Part shown: positions 35,255 to 43,442 of the stretch, one piece after another
Layout of the letters: each line of letters opens with the position of its first letter
Position numbering within the stretch: position 1 is the first letter of the stretch
Made by a program: the position numbers and the translations under genes
Notes under the pieces: model-generated
The model's input: only the letters and a program-made list of their open reading frames with translations
Databases searched by the model: none
Told to the model about the DNA's origin: nothing
DNA from: Chloroflexi bacterium GWB2_49_20
GTDB lineage: Bacteria; Chloroflexota; Anaerolineae; Anaerolineales; Villigracilaceae
DNA length: 64,000 nt
Assembly (NCBI GenBank): GCA_001796335.1
Contig: MGMF01000021.1
Location: 326,579 to 390,578, forward strand
Direction of reading: 5' to 3'

Positions 35255-35488
35255 TCAGACCAGCGCCCCACACTGGGGGCAGTGAGACCAGGCATCATGC
35301 AGAGCTGCTCTACACTGTATACAGGTACGCGTGGAAGCCATGTTTTGATGAACAGGTACGGGTACAGGAGAATTTTCATGATGGGTCAAAGCCCAAATCA
35401 GAACAGCGATCAGCACAACCGGTAGACCGATTACCAATAACATCGTAATTAATCCAAATCCAAACATGAACAAACCACCAGTCATCAT
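35255..35488 (-). CDS. Membrane protein with C-terminal zinc ribbon, first gene of the operon
   Basis: The protein has 77 residues with one long helix (about 6-33), a short linker containing histidines and a zinc ribbon CIQCRAA...CPQCG. It is a shorter relative of the proteins at 31065 and 38900 and lacks their Gly/Met-rich loop. AAAGGAG precedes the start. It opens the leftward operon that includes the YHS, PCYCGC, CuA and NapH-like genes. Confidence 0.75.
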   Translation of the reverse strand: MMTGGLFMFGFGLITMLLVIGLPVVLIAVLIWALTHHENSPVPVPVHQNMASTRTCIQCRAALHDAWSHCPQCGALV

Positions 35489-35577
35489 AGTTTTAATCTC
35501 CTTTCAAAGATCCTTAACCAATTGAATTTTATGCCAAGTTATCTTCGACCATGAGCGTCATATGGCGGATTTAAATA

Positions 35578-35593
35578 TAGGCAATTTGGCGTA
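35578..35593. promoter_or_regulatory. Imperfect operator-like site between divergent operons
   Basis: TAGGCAATTTGGCGTA keeps the left half of the recurring palindrome, while the right half is degenerate. It lies 90 bp upstream of the leftward operon start and 72 bp upstream of the arsR-type gene. Confidence 0.3.
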
Positions 35594-35665
35594 TATTATG
35601 AAAGTTGACGAATCTGAATTAGGATATTACAATATTCGATAATTATAATATATAAAGGAAGTCAA

Positions 35666-36010
35666 ATGACCGACCCTCAATTGTATAAACTACATGCCAA
35701 CATCTGCCACACATTGGCTCATCCAAAACGGTTGGAAATAATCGACCAACTGAGCCGAGGGGAAATGTCGGTGACCAAATTAGCAGAAACTTTGGGTATC
35801 AGCCAGTCTAACCTGTCACAACATCTGGCGATCATGCGGCAGAAGGGTATCGTAATAACGCGGCGGGAGGGGTTGATTGTTCACTATCGGTTAAGTAATC
35901 CCAAGATTACCCAAGCTTGTGACCTGATGCGGCAAGTACTATTGGAACACTTAGAAGCTAATGCCGAATTGACCAGGGGAGAATTGATGAAAAAGGAACC
36001 TGTTTTATGA
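35666..36010 (+). CDS. ArsR-family winged-helix regulator
   Basis: The 114-residue protein has the ArsR/SmtB fold: LAHPKRLEIIDQLSRGEMSVTKLAETLGISQSNLSQHLAIMR. It lacks the CxC metal motif on the recognition helix. Two cysteines, at 14 and 85, lie on the N- and C-terminal helices, an arrangement that can form a disulfide or polysulfide in persulfide-sensing members. Its downstream genes (DsrE-like, SQR-like) fit a sulfur signal. It overlaps the DsrE gene by 4 nt. Confidence 0.88.
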   Translation: MTDPQLYKLHANICHTLAHPKRLEIIDQLSRGEMSVTKLAETLGISQSNLSQHLAIMRQKGIVITRREGLIVHYRLSNPKITQACDLMRQVLLEHLEANAELTRGELMKKEPVL

Positions 36011-36372
36011 CCGCGCTCGAGAAAGCAAGTTATTTATTCATCGTCAACGATTCGCCCTATGGCAACGAACGTTCTTACAATGCCCTACGTCTGGCGATAA
36101 ACCTTGTAAAACGTCCAGAAGCTCATGTGCAGGTGTTTTTAATGGGTGATGGTGTCAATTGCGCCATCAGCGGGCAGAAGACACCCGAAGGATATTACAA
36201 TGTCGAGCGGATGCTGAAGTCGCTTGCCCAACGAGGCGAGGTTGCTACTTGAAGGACTTGCACAGAGGCTCGCGGGGTCGAGCCCGAACGATTTATCGAA
36301 GGTGTTCAATCGGGCAACATGGATCTGGCTGGCAATTGGTCGGTGGCAGCCGAAAAAGTGTTCGTGTTCTGA
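36007..36372 (+). CDS. DsrE-like protein, probable selenoprotein with in-frame UGA
   Basis: Translation from the ATG at 36007 meets UGA at codon 82 (36250-36252), but the same frame continues with clear DsrE-family sequence (RTCTEARGVEPERF, then NMDLAGNWSVAAEKVFVF) to a UGA at 36370, giving 121 residues, the normal family length. The internal UGA stands where relatives have the first cysteine of a CxxC motif. A 6-bp GC stem with a 6-nt loop begins 15 nt after the UGA, with the loop 20 nt away and G as its second base, as expected for a bacterial SECIS. If not recoded, the product is an 81-residue truncation. The role is probably sulfur or persulfide transfer. Confidence 0.75.
36267..36284 (+). 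promoter_or_regulatory. SECIS-like hairpin downstream of the dsrE UGA codon
   Basis: The stem GGCTCG/CGAGCC (6 bp) encloses the loop CGGGGT. The loop starts 20 nt after the UGA at 36250-36252, within the range I recall for bacterial SECIS elements (about 16-37 nt), and has G among its first two bases. Confidence 0.6.
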
Positions 36373-36382
36373 CAAATATGCA

Positions 36383-36793
36383 ATGAGAATCTTGATGTTC
36401 CTCGCCAAACAGTATACCTTCCACCCGTTTGAAAAAACGCTGCCAAGTGCAAAAGACAGCACAGGCCAAGAAGAGGTAACCGATGCAGCTGTGGTATTCG
36501 TCCATAGTGAACCCCAGGACGAGCTGGATTCTTCCGGCTTGGAAACCAGGTTCGTAAAGAACGTCAAGTGGATTGCCGGTAAGCGCGGCTTTCGGAATGT
36601 CGTGTTGCATTCATTTACACACCTGGCTGAGACCAGCGCATCTCCACAATTCGCTGAAGCATTTTTACAGGGTGCAGCTCAACGATTGCGCAGTACCGGT
36701 TATCAGGTGACACTCACACCATTCGGCTGGATGTGTGAATGGAATCTATCCGTATATGGTGAAAGTCTTGCCAAAGTGTACAAATCCTTATAG
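36383..36793 (+). CDS. Standalone threonyl-tRNA-synthetase-type editing domain
   Basis: This 136-residue protein resembles the archaeal ThrRS editing domain, related to D-aminoacyl-tRNA deacylase. Characteristic parts are AAVVFVHSEPQDE, VVLHSFTHLAETSASPQFAEAFL and TPFGWMCEWNLSVYGESLAK; archaeal enzymes show YPYAHLS and PFGWYK at these places. Free-standing bacterial versions are known from annotation. The substrate is unclear. It follows the DsrE gene by 10 bp. The ATG at 36383 was chosen because an upstream extension only overlaps DsrE in another frame. Confidence 0.75.
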   Translation: MRILMFLAKQYTFHPFEKTLPSAKDSTGQEEVTDAAVVFVHSEPQDELDSSGLETRFVKNVKWIAGKRGFRNVVLHSFTHLAETSASPQFAEAFLQGAAQRLRSTGYQVTLTPFGWMCEWNLSVYGESLAKVYKSL

Positions 36794-36842
36794 ACCAACA
36801 CAAACGATTGATCAATTTCGGGTAAGTCTCGAAAGGAGCACA

Positions 36843-36970
36843 ATGTGTGCGGTTGTATATTAATGCAGGCGACGGTGAATCATGACGAGCACCATCACCC
36901 GGCTCAATCCGCGCCTGCGCCTATGGCAGGCGGGTGGACCGTCGCAGCGAACAAGATGCTGGTGCTTTAG
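36843..36970 (+). pseudogene. Frameshifted remnant of an MCG-type zinc-ribbon gene
   Basis: The ATG at 36843 with AAAGGAG upstream gives only MCAVVY before a stop. Skipping two bases near 36850 restores a 41-residue frame beginning MCGCILMQA, matching the MCGCMLMHA start of the gene at 38566, then a His-rich piece (NHDEHHHPAQ), and ending at 36970. The zinc-ribbon part is lost. Translation could also start at the internal ATG at 36863 to make a 35-residue His-rich peptide. Confidence 0.65.
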
Positions 36971-36984
36971 ATTGAGAGGATTTT

Positions 36985-37215
36985 ATGGTCCGGGAGATTA
37001 AAATTAAGATCCAGACTGAAACCTGTCAAATCTGCCACCGTTGTCTAGCAGCTGAATCCTGCAAAGTGCGCGCCATCATGCGGATTGATTTTGACGATCT
37101 TCCATACATTGATGTCGAACGCTGTTACGACTGCCGTTTTTGCATCCCCGCCTGTCCCTTCGGCGCGGTTCGAACAGTGGGCGATATTCGATTATCGGTA
37201 AATGCCGTAAGTTAA
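36985..37215 (+). CDS. Small two-cluster ferredoxin-like protein
   Basis: The 76-residue protein has two cysteine clusters, CQICHRCLAAESC near 14 and CYDCRFCIPACPFGA near 47. The second is a classical 4Fe-4S motif; the first is less regular. It lies 16 bp before the SQR-like flavoprotein and is a likely electron partner. Confidence 0.85.
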   Translation: MVREIKIKIQTETCQICHRCLAAESCKVRAIMRIDFDDLPYIDVERCYDCRFCIPACPFGAVRTVGDIRLSVNAVS

Positions 37216-37231
37216 AATTGGAGGTAATATC

Positions 37232-38473
37232 ATGTCTGGTAAAACTGTGCTTATACTGGGTGGAGGCATCGGCGGACTCGTCTCCGCCAACGAATTGCGG
37301 CGGCTCCTGCCCTCCGAACACCGTATCGTGTTGGTCGAGAAAAATCTCAGACACGCTTTTGCACCCTCCTTCCTGTGGCTGATGACTGGTGACCGCCGAC
37401 CAGAACAGATCACGCGGGACGTGCGCCAACTCGTTCACCCCGGCGTTGAGGTGATCCTGACTGAAGCGCAGGCGATTGACCTGTCCAATCGCCGTGTGCA
37501 GACCAGTGCGCAGGCGCTGAATTACGATTATCTTATCGTCGCCCTCGGAGCGGAACTAGCCCCCGGTGCCATCCCCGGTTTGGCGGAGAGCGCACAGACC
37601 TATTTCACATTCGATGGAGCAATGAAATTACGAGATACATTGCAAAACTTCGCTGGTGGAAAGGTGGCTGTGGTCGTAAGCTCCTTGCCCTATAAATGCC
37701 CCGGCGCGCCGCACGAAGGCGCTATGCTCATTGCCAATACGCTCTGCAAGCGCGGCTTGAACAACAACACCGAAGTACATTTATTCACGCCGGAGCCTCA
37801 GCCCATGCCGGTGGCGGGACCAAATTTGGGTGACGCGGTGAAACAGATGCTCGAAGATCGAGGTGTTGCCTTTCATCCTCTGCACAAACTGAGCCATGTA
37901 AATCCTGATGTCGGCGAACTTACCTTCGACGGAAAAGAATCATTCCGTTACAACTTACTGGTCGCCATCCCGCCTCACCGCGGGCCGCACATCGCTCAAG
38001 AAGCTGGGTTGACCAATGAGGCTGGCTGGATCCCGGTGGATCGCGCTACCCTCCAGACAAAGCACGAAAATGTGTACGCGATCGGCGACGCGGCAGCCAT
38101 CTCCATCCCCGGGCGCTGGAAGCCCGACGTGCCTATGATGTTGCCAAAAGCTGGCGTGTTTGCCCATGCCCAAGCAGAGGTAGTTGCGCGCCGCGTCGCC
38201 GCTGAGATCGCGGGGACTGGCGAGCGAGCAAATTTTCCTGGCATTGGCTATTGCATGCTGGAGGCAGGCGAAAGTCTGGCAGGATTCGCGTACGGCAATT
38301 TTTACGCTGAACCGTCTCCGCAGATCGAACTCCGCAAGATGGGCAAATCCTGGCATTTCGGCAAAGTGCTGTTCGAGCAGTGGTGGTTGTCTCCCTACGG
38401 CTTGAAACGCGAGGCGCTGCACATGATTCTGTCGCTTGGCGGCAGGACGCTAGGCATACCGATCATCATTTAA
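37232..38473 (+). CDS. SQR-like FAD-dependent oxidoreductase
   Basis: The protein has 413 residues. The N-terminal dinucleotide motif GGGIGGLVSANELRR near 10 and the second FAD motif VYAIGDAAAI near 282 define the sulfide:quinone oxidoreductase/flavocytochrome c sulfide dehydrogenase superfamily. The central segment LPYKCPGAPHEGAM contains a cysteine conserved in SQR types. The C-terminal amphipathic part (WWLSPYGLKREALHMIL) could hold it to the membrane. It should oxidise sulfide or a related thiol and reduce quinone, together with the ferredoxin-like gene upstream. Confidence 0.85.
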   Translation: MSGKTVLILGGGIGGLVSANELRRLLPSEHRIVLVEKNLRHAFAPSFLWLMTGDRRPEQITRDVRQLVHPGVEVILTEAQAIDLSNRRVQTSAQALNYDYLIVALGAELAPGAIPGLAESAQTYFTFDGAMKLRDTLQNFAGGKVAVVVSSLPYKCPGAPHEGAMLIANTLCKRGLNNNTEVHLFTPEPQPMPVAGPNLGDAVKQMLEDRGVAFHPLHKLSHVNPDVGELTFDGKESFRYNLLVAIPPHRGPHIAQEAGLTNEAGWIPVDRATLQTKHENVYAIGDAAAISIPGRWKPDVPMMLPKAGVFAHAQAEVVARRVAAEIAGTGERANFPGIGYCMLEAGESLAGFAYGNFYAEPSPQIELRKMGKSWHFGKVLFEQWWLSPYGLKREALHMILSLGGRTLGIPIII

Positions 38474-38478
38474 TCTAC

Positions 38479-38506
38479 CTTTACGAATTCTTTATCAAAT
38501 CTTTAC
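38479..38506 (+). promoter_or_regulatory. Three 11-bp-spaced CTTTA(C/T) repeats (putative OmpR-type operator)
   Basis: CTTTAC, CTTTAT and CTTTAC begin at 38479, 38490 and 38501, exactly 11 bp apart, and end 59 bp before the gene at 38566. The paralogous module at 31065 has matching repeats at the same distance on its own strand. Confidence 0.5.
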
Positions 38507-38565
38507 ATCAGCGTGGGAGAATATAAAGAAACGTAATTGATAATACTTTTGAAAGGAGAACGACT

Positions 38566-38856
38566 ATGTGTGGTTGTATGTTAATGCACGCGGCGATGGA
38601 TCACGAGGGACACCAGACCTCCACCCAGCCTGCCTCTACGCCGCAAGCCAACGTGACGTCTGCCGTCAGCGGGCAACTATGCGTCGATTGCAGTTTCCCT
38701 CTGGGACAGGGTTTTGCTTTTTGCCCCAACTGCGGCATGAACCTCAAAACGTCCGAATGTTCCGCCTGTGGGCAAAAAGTTGATCCTAGTTGGTCTGTGT
38801 GCGCCTTTTGCGGATCGCTGCTTAATGAAACGGAAAAACAACCAGCCCATCATTAG
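38566..38856 (+). CDS. MCG-type small double zinc-ribbon protein
   Basis: The 96-residue protein starts MCGCMLMHAAMDHEGH, a Cys/Met/His-rich N-terminus that could bind copper, and ends with two zinc ribbons (CVDCSFP...CPNCG and CSACGQK...CAFCG) and a HH tail. It is the paralogue of 30793-31053. GAAAGGAG precedes the ATG. A membrane zinc-ribbon gene follows 43 bp later. Confidence 0.82.
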   Translation: MCGCMLMHAAMDHEGHQTSTQPASTPQANVTSAVSGQLCVDCSFPLGQGFAFCPNCGMNLKTSECSACGQKVDPSWSVCAFCGSLLNETEKQPAHH

Positions 38857-38899
38857 GCTGAGGTGTTTTACCAGATAATGAATCTTAAAGGAATGACCG

Positions 38900-39235
38900 A
38901 TGAATAAAGTTAATTGGACTGTGGTCGTTGTGACCGTCATCATCGCCCTGTTCGTCTTGATGGTTGGCGCAAGCCTGCTGGGCGGGTGGGGATACGGCAA
39001 TTACGGATACGGCGGATGGGGAATGATGGGCCCATGGATGATGGGTGGTATGTTCTTCATGTTGCTGATTCCTAGTGGCTTTCTCGTGTTGACCGTGCTG
39101 GGTATCGCCTGGCTCGTACGGGCTATCAGCGGCGGGACCAATCCTGCCGCCCCTGCTCATCCTTGTCCATCCTGCGGGCGCGGCGTACAGACCGACTGGC
39201 GCAATTGCCCATACTGTGGCGCGCCACTAACTTAG
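38900..39235 (+). CDS. Membrane protein with Gly/Met-rich loop and C-terminal zinc ribbon
   Basis: The protein has 111 residues: one helix near 7-27, a Gly/Tyr/Trp/Met-rich stretch (GYGGWGMMGPWMMGGM), a second helix near 51-73 and a ribbon CPSCGRG...CPYCG. It is the paralogue of 31065-31427 and shares the MCG-type partner gene. The methionine-rich segment is suggestive of Cu(I) binding at the membrane. Confidence 0.85.
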   Translation: MNKVNWTVVVVTVIIALFVLMVGASLLGGWGYGNYGYGGWGMMGPWMMGGMFFMLLIPSGFLVLTVLGIAWLVRAISGGTNPAAPAHPCPSCGRGVQTDWRNCPYCGAPLT

Positions 39236-39258
39236 TAATCTGCTTATCCCGGCAAATA

Positions 39259-39284
39259 CGAGCGCAGAGATTTCTCTGCGCTCG
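39259..39284. terminator. Bidirectional hairpin between convergent operons
   Basis: An 11-bp perfect stem (CGAGCGCAGAG and complement) has a 4-nt loop. It lies 23 bp after the + strand zinc-ribbon gene and 15 bp after the end of the - strand cupredoxin gene. Confidence 0.75.
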
Positions 39285-39299
39285 CTGCTATTAACTGCA

Positions 39300-39677
39300 C
39301 TACTCAGCGATTAGCTTACCACGCAACATCCCCATCTTGCACTGGAAGCCGTACTCTCCGGGCTTTTCCGGGGTAAATTCCAGCGTCACTGGCTGACCTT
39401 CAGGTAAAAGCGAACTCTTGTTAAAATCCGGGAAAAGCACTTCCTCGGAGCAAGCTGAACTTTCCTGGCGTGTGAACGTCAGGCGCACCGGACGGCCGGA
39501 CTTGACCACGATCACATCCGGAGTGTAACCGCCCTTGACAGTTATGGCTACTTCCTGCGCGCCGGTCGCGCTCATGGCAGCGCGCGTCTGCCCCTTGGGA
39601 GCGAACCAGAAAAACCAGGCAATGAAAAAACCAAGAGCAATCCCACCCAGGGTGACGATGATTTGTGCGGTTGTCAT
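39300..39677 (-). CDS. Membrane-anchored cupredoxin-like protein
   Basis: The 125-residue protein has one helix at about 5-26 and a cupredoxin domain ending GEYGFQCKMGMLRGKL, a Cys-Met-Met loop typical of small cupredoxins that accompany copper ATPases. It lacks the two-cysteine CuA spacing. I chose the ATG at 39677 with GGAG upstream. It overlaps the thioredoxin-like gene by 4 nt and is in the operon of the second copper ATPase. Confidence 0.85.
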   Translation of the reverse strand: MTTAQIIVTLGGIALGFFIAWFFWFAPKGQTRAAMSATGAQEVAITVKGGYTPDVIVVKSGRPVRLTFTRQESSACSEEVLFPDFNKSSLLPEGQPVTLEFTPEKPGEYGFQCKMGMLRGKLIAE

Positions 39678-39991
39678 CGAAAATCTCCTCTCGCAGCTTT
39701 TAATTTTTCTCGCAACATCTCCACCGATGGCCAGCCTCTCAGGCCCTCTGGTGTTATGTAAACCCGGCAACTGAGTGAATAGGTATCCCGCTCTTCCGGC
39801 CATAAATCCTGGCCATCTGCGAGGAAGGACGGTGAGCCCAGGAATTTTAAACGGGCTGCATCAGTGTCATTTTTGACCTTGATCACTTCCACAAAATCCT
39901 CAAGTTGTTCCATTTGTAGGGCGGTTTTTAACTTTTCCAATCCCGTTTGCCAGGAAGGGCAACCATCAAAGTACAATAGTTCGATTTTCAT
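39674..39991 (-). CDS. Thioredoxin-like protein with FDGCPSW motif
   Basis: The 105-residue protein has a thioredoxin-like fold start (KIELLYFDGCPSWQTGLEKL) with a single cysteine, then FLGSPSFLADGQDLWP and SCRVYITPEGLRGWPS. This pattern occurs in small proteins near mercury and copper resistance genes. The ATG at 39991 gives MKIELLYF; a GTG at 40003 would add four residues. It lies between the ATPase and the cupredoxin genes. Confidence 0.75.
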   Translation of the reverse strand: MKIELLYFDGCPSWQTGLEKLKTALQMEQLEDFVEVIKVKNDTDAARLKFLGSPSFLADGQDLWPEERDTYSLSCRVYITPEGLRGWPSVEMLREKLKAARGDFR

Positions 39992-39999
39992 CACACATC

Positions 40000-42633
40000 T
40001 CACTTTACAGAAAATTTCGGCTTGAAGCTGCGCAGACGGTTGGCATTGCCTACCACTGTCACAGATGAGAAGGCCATCGCTGCGCCAGCGATCAACGGAT
40101 TGAGCAGTATGCCAAAGAAGGGGAACAGCACACCCATCGCCACCGGCAAACCAAGCGCATTGTAGATAAAGGCTCCAAACAGATTTTGTTTGATATTGCC
40201 CATCGTGGCCCGGCTGACTTCAATGGCAGTCACAACACCTTTTAAGCTGCCCTTGATCAGGGTGATGTCAGAAGCTTCGATGGCTACATCCGTGCCGGTT
40301 CCGATGGCCAGGCCAACATCCGCCTGAGCCAAAGCCGGGGCGTCATTAATTCCATCGCCAACCATTGCCACCAGCTTGCCTTCGGCCTGCAATAAGTGAA
40401 CATTTTTCGCCTTGTCTTCGGGCAGTACTTCTGCCAACACTCGATCAACGCCCACCTTGCGGGCAATAGCCTGGGCGGTGCGCTGGTTGTCTCCGGTGAT
40501 CATGACCACTTCGATGCCCATTTTTTGCAAGGCAGAAATGGCTTCGGCGGAGTCTTCCTTGACCGTATCGGCTACAGCCACAATCCCGGCCGCCTGGCCA
40601 TCCACTGCCATATACATGGGTGTTTTGCCGTCATCGGCCAGGGAGGTTGCTTTTTGTTCGAGATCACCCAGGTTGATCTTTTCACGATTCATCATTTTCA
40701 GATTACCAAGCACCACCCGCCTGCCGTCCACGGTAGCGATCACACCGAACCCCGGAACCGCCTCGAAAGCGGATGGTTCGCTCAAGGCGATACCCTTCGC
40801 CTTTGCACCTTCGACAATCGCTTCTGCCAGGGGATGTTCGGAAGAACGCTCCACCGAGGCAGCCAGGTGCAAGAGGTCATTTTCCTGCCAGGCAGCAGCT
40901 AAAACTGTATCGGTCAATTCGGGCTTGCCCTTGGTGATCGTCCCGGTCTTGTCCAATATCACGATTTTGATCCCCTGAGCAGTTTGCAGGGCTTCGCCGG
41001 AGCGGATCAGGATGCCATTTTCCGCACCTTTGCCAATCCCAACCATCAGGCTCATTGGAGTGGCCAGACCCAGGGCGCACGGGCAGGCTATGATCAGGAC
41101 TGTCACGGCTGTGACCAGGGCGTATACTAACTGCGGTTGCGGACCGAAGTCGAACCAGAGTATGAAGGTCAGTACGGCCAGAATCATTACAACCGGAACA
41201 AAGTAGCCAGACACCTTATCAGCCATGCGGGCGATGGGAGCTTTGCTGTTCTGGGCATCCTGCACCATCTTTACAATCTGCGCCAGTGCTGTATCCTTGC
41301 CAACTTTGGTGGCGCGGAACTTGAAAGCGCCAGTCTTGTTGAGCGTAGCCCCTATGACCTCGTCACCCGGTCTTTTGGATGCGGGCAGCGACTCTCCGGT
41401 CAGCATGGATTCATCCACCGCAGAGCTTCCTTCCAGGATCAGGCCATCCACCGGCACCTTCTCTCCGGGGCGGACCTGCACCACGTCACCCACCAGGACT
41501 TCCTCGACCGGGATGTCCAGTTCCTGGCCATTCCTGACCACACGGGCGGTCTTGGCTTGCAGACCCATCAGTTTCTTTATGGCCTCGCTGGTACGGCCTT
41601 TGGCACGCAGTTCGAGCGCCTGACCGAGTACCACCAGGGCGATAACCACCGCCACCACATCATAGAACGGCTCAGATGTGCCTTCTGGAAAGATGGATGG
41701 AAATAGAATGGCAATGGTGGAATAGAGCCAGGCCGCCGCTGTCCCCAGGGCGATCAGGCTGTTCATATTGGCGGAGCGATGCTTGAGGGCCGCCCATGCA
41801 CCGGTAAAAAAGTCGCTGCCTGACCAGAACAGCACTGGCAGAGTCAGTAGAGCTGTCATTCCCCATGCCAGGCGCAGGGTCTCCATACTCCAATCACGCA
41901 CGAAAGGTACGAATTTGGAATAGGCAGTCACCAGAACCGGCAGTGATATGAAAGCTGCAAACCAAAACCGGTTCATCAATCGCCGGTACTCTTTTTCGTG
42001 GGCTGCTTGTTGCTTGTCAATTGGCTCTTCACTGGTCGCAGGATTGGGCTTGTACCCCCAGGACTCGATGGCAGTATTAAGATCAGCCAGGGTTGTCTTC
42101 TCAGGGAGGTAATCAACCGTGGCTTCCTGGGTGGCAACGTTGACAGAAACGCTTAATACGCCTGGCGTGGCCCGCAATTCGCCTTCGATAAATTTCACAC
42201 ACGATGCGCAACGTAAATTCTGGATGCCAATGCGCGTCTGTGTACCACCAATTTGGTATCCTGCTGAACGGACCAGTTCTGCCAATTTGGTCAGAGTTAT
42301 CACTTTAGGGTCGTATGTCACCTGGGCAATTCCGGCAGCGCGATTGACCACCACGCGACTCATCCCGGATTGTGCTTTCAGCGAGGATTCAAGCTGTACT
42401 GAGTCGCTATTTTTCTTTAACCCCTGGATAGGTATATTAAGTTGTGCCAGCGATAATTCCGGGTTGACGCCGGTTGTGGCAGAAGTAGCCATGGCATAAC
42501 GATGTGGGTCAGTGTCAAATTTCCCTACACAGTCTTCCGAGCAGAAGTAAAATTTCTGCCCCATATGCTCCCGAGATGCAAAAACAGTATCTGGGTCAAT
42601 TTCCATTCCGCAGACCGGGTCTTTTTTAGTCAT
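40000..42633 (-). CDS. Copper P1B-type ATPase with N-terminal YHS and two HMA domains
   Basis: The protein has 877 residues. It begins with a YHS domain ([12 protein letters not shown]...[12 protein letters not shown]), then a degenerate HMA domain without its CxxC ([11 protein letters not shown]) and a second HMA with NLRCASC. The core shows [36 protein letters not shown] and [10 protein letters not shown], with YN and MAFSS of the Cu(I) subgroup. I chose the ATG at 42633; upstream frames add a tail with no domain. It differs from the ATPase at 19517 in the YHS and the dead HMA, so it may serve export for cuproprotein assembly rather than detoxification. Confidence 0.93.
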   Translation of the reverse strand: MTKKDPVCGMEIDPDTVFASREHMGQKFYFCSEDCVGKFDTDPHRYAMATSATTGVNPELSLAQLNIPIQGLKKNSDSVQLESSLKAQSGMSRVVVNRAAGIAQVTYDPKVITLTKLAELVRSAGYQIGGTQTRIGIQNLRCASCVKFIEGELRATPGVLSVSVNVATQEATVDYLPEKTTLADLNTAIESWGYKPNPATSEEPIDKQQAAHEKEYRRLMNRFWFAAFISLPVLVTAYSKFVPFVRDWSMETLRLAWGMTALLTLPVLFWSGSDFFTGAWAALKHRSANMNSLIALGTAAAWLYSTIAILFPSIFPEGTSEPFYDVVAVVIALVVLGQALELRAKGRTSEAIKKLMGLQAKTARVVRNGQELDIPVEEVLVGDVVQVRPGEKVPVDGLILEGSSAVDESMLTGESLPASKRPGDEVIGATLNKTGAFKFRATKVGKDTALAQIVKMVQDAQNSKAPIARMADKVSGYFVPVVMILAVLTFILWFDFGPQPQLVYALVTAVTVLIIACPCALGLATPMSLMVGIGKGAENGILIRSGEALQTAQGIKIVILDKTGTITKGKPELTDTVLAAAWQENDLLHLAASVERSSEHPLAEAIVEGAKAKGIALSEPSAFEAVPGFGVIATVDGRRVVLGNLKMMNREKINLGDLEQKATSLADDGKTPMYMAVDGQAAGIVAVADTVKEDSAEAISALQKMGIEVVMITGDNQRTAQAIARKVGVDRVLAEVLPEDKAKNVHLLQAEGKLVAMVGDGINDAPALAQADVGLAIGTGTDVAIEASDITLIKGSLKGVVTAIEVSRATMGNIKQNLFGAFIYNALGLPVAMGVLFPFFGILLNPLIAGAAMAFSSVTVVGNANRLRSFKPKFSVK

Positions 42634-42680
42634 AGGTTCCAACCTTCCTTTTTTGGACATACATAATTTGTGATGTTTAC

Positions 42681-42732
42681 TTCCTTCAGTATACGTCAAA
42701 GAAAGATGAGCCGAACAGCGGATTTGTGCCTG
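42681..42732 (-). promoter_or_regulatory. Conserved upstream block of the YHS-ATPase gene
   Basis: This block resembles 44111-44160 upstream of the YHS gene at 43889: both read, on the - strand, CAGGCA, CTGTTC, a pyrimidine tract and TATAC. It probably holds a common promoter and operator. The CAGGCA half resembles one arm of the recurring palindrome. Confidence 0.4.
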
Positions 42733-42957
42733 TTATGTATAAGTGAAATGGCCTATGCTGCATAGAAAACTTAGGTCATTTTGGCAGGATAGATGAGTCA
42801 GGTTTGTCAGCATATCGAAGGAATATCTGGTTACAGTGTTGATATTCCAAAGAATATACACATCTGAGATCAATGCCGCGATTTGCGATTGGATCAATTC
42901 ATTTGCCCACTTCTCGCTTGTTGGGGCATGGGGGAAGGTTTTCTAGGTGGGGGCCCA

Positions 42958-43440
42958 CTATTCTGCTGCTGCATGCCTGAAAAACAGCCTGTAGTACCAC
43001 GATCCAAGACACCAGAGCGAAATGGTAAGGATCGTGGCTCCTATGACAACCATTCCTCCCAAAATAACCCCCAACACTGATAGCCCGAAATAGAAGGACA
43101 GGGCTGAACCTGTCAGAAAGGTGGTGGAAATGAGGTAGGAAAAGCGCCGCGGCTTTGGCGTGGATGGCAGTGGTGGCGCATGAAATAAATGGCGCACACC
43201 GAGGTTGTAAACCAGATCAATAAGCATGGCACTGGGGAATAGAGCCCCACTTAAGGTAACTAGAGCCATTGACCCAATCCAAATAGGCGATTGCAGGACC
43301 AATCCGATTACAATCAAGAGGGTACCTGCTGCGGGTGCGAACCGCAGCGGCAAGGCGTAGCAAGCTTTGGCCTCATCATCAAGGTTTCCAAATCCTTGCT
43401 TATTTAGATTATTTTTCGTAAACTCACTTAGTTTTGCCAT
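42958..43440 (-). CDS. DUF4395-like membrane protein
   Basis: The 160-residue protein has about four helices in two pairs and a short cytoplasmic N-terminus. FAPAAGTLLIVIGLVLQSPIWIG followed by a RFSYLISTTFLTGSALSFYFG segment fits the DUF4395 pattern, a family often near sulfur-transfer genes. AGAGG precedes the ATG at 43440. It begins 2 bp after a frameshifted remnant. Family assignment is moderate. Confidence 0.7.
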   Translation of the reverse strand: MAKLSEFTKNNLNKQGFGNLDDEAKACYALPLRFAPAAGTLLIVIGLVLQSPIWIGSMALVTLSGALFPSAMLIDLVYNLGVRHLFHAPPLPSTPKPRRFSYLISTTFLTGSALSFYFGLSVLGVILGGMVVIGATILTISLWCLGSWYYRLFFRHAAAE

Positions 43441-43442
43441 TT

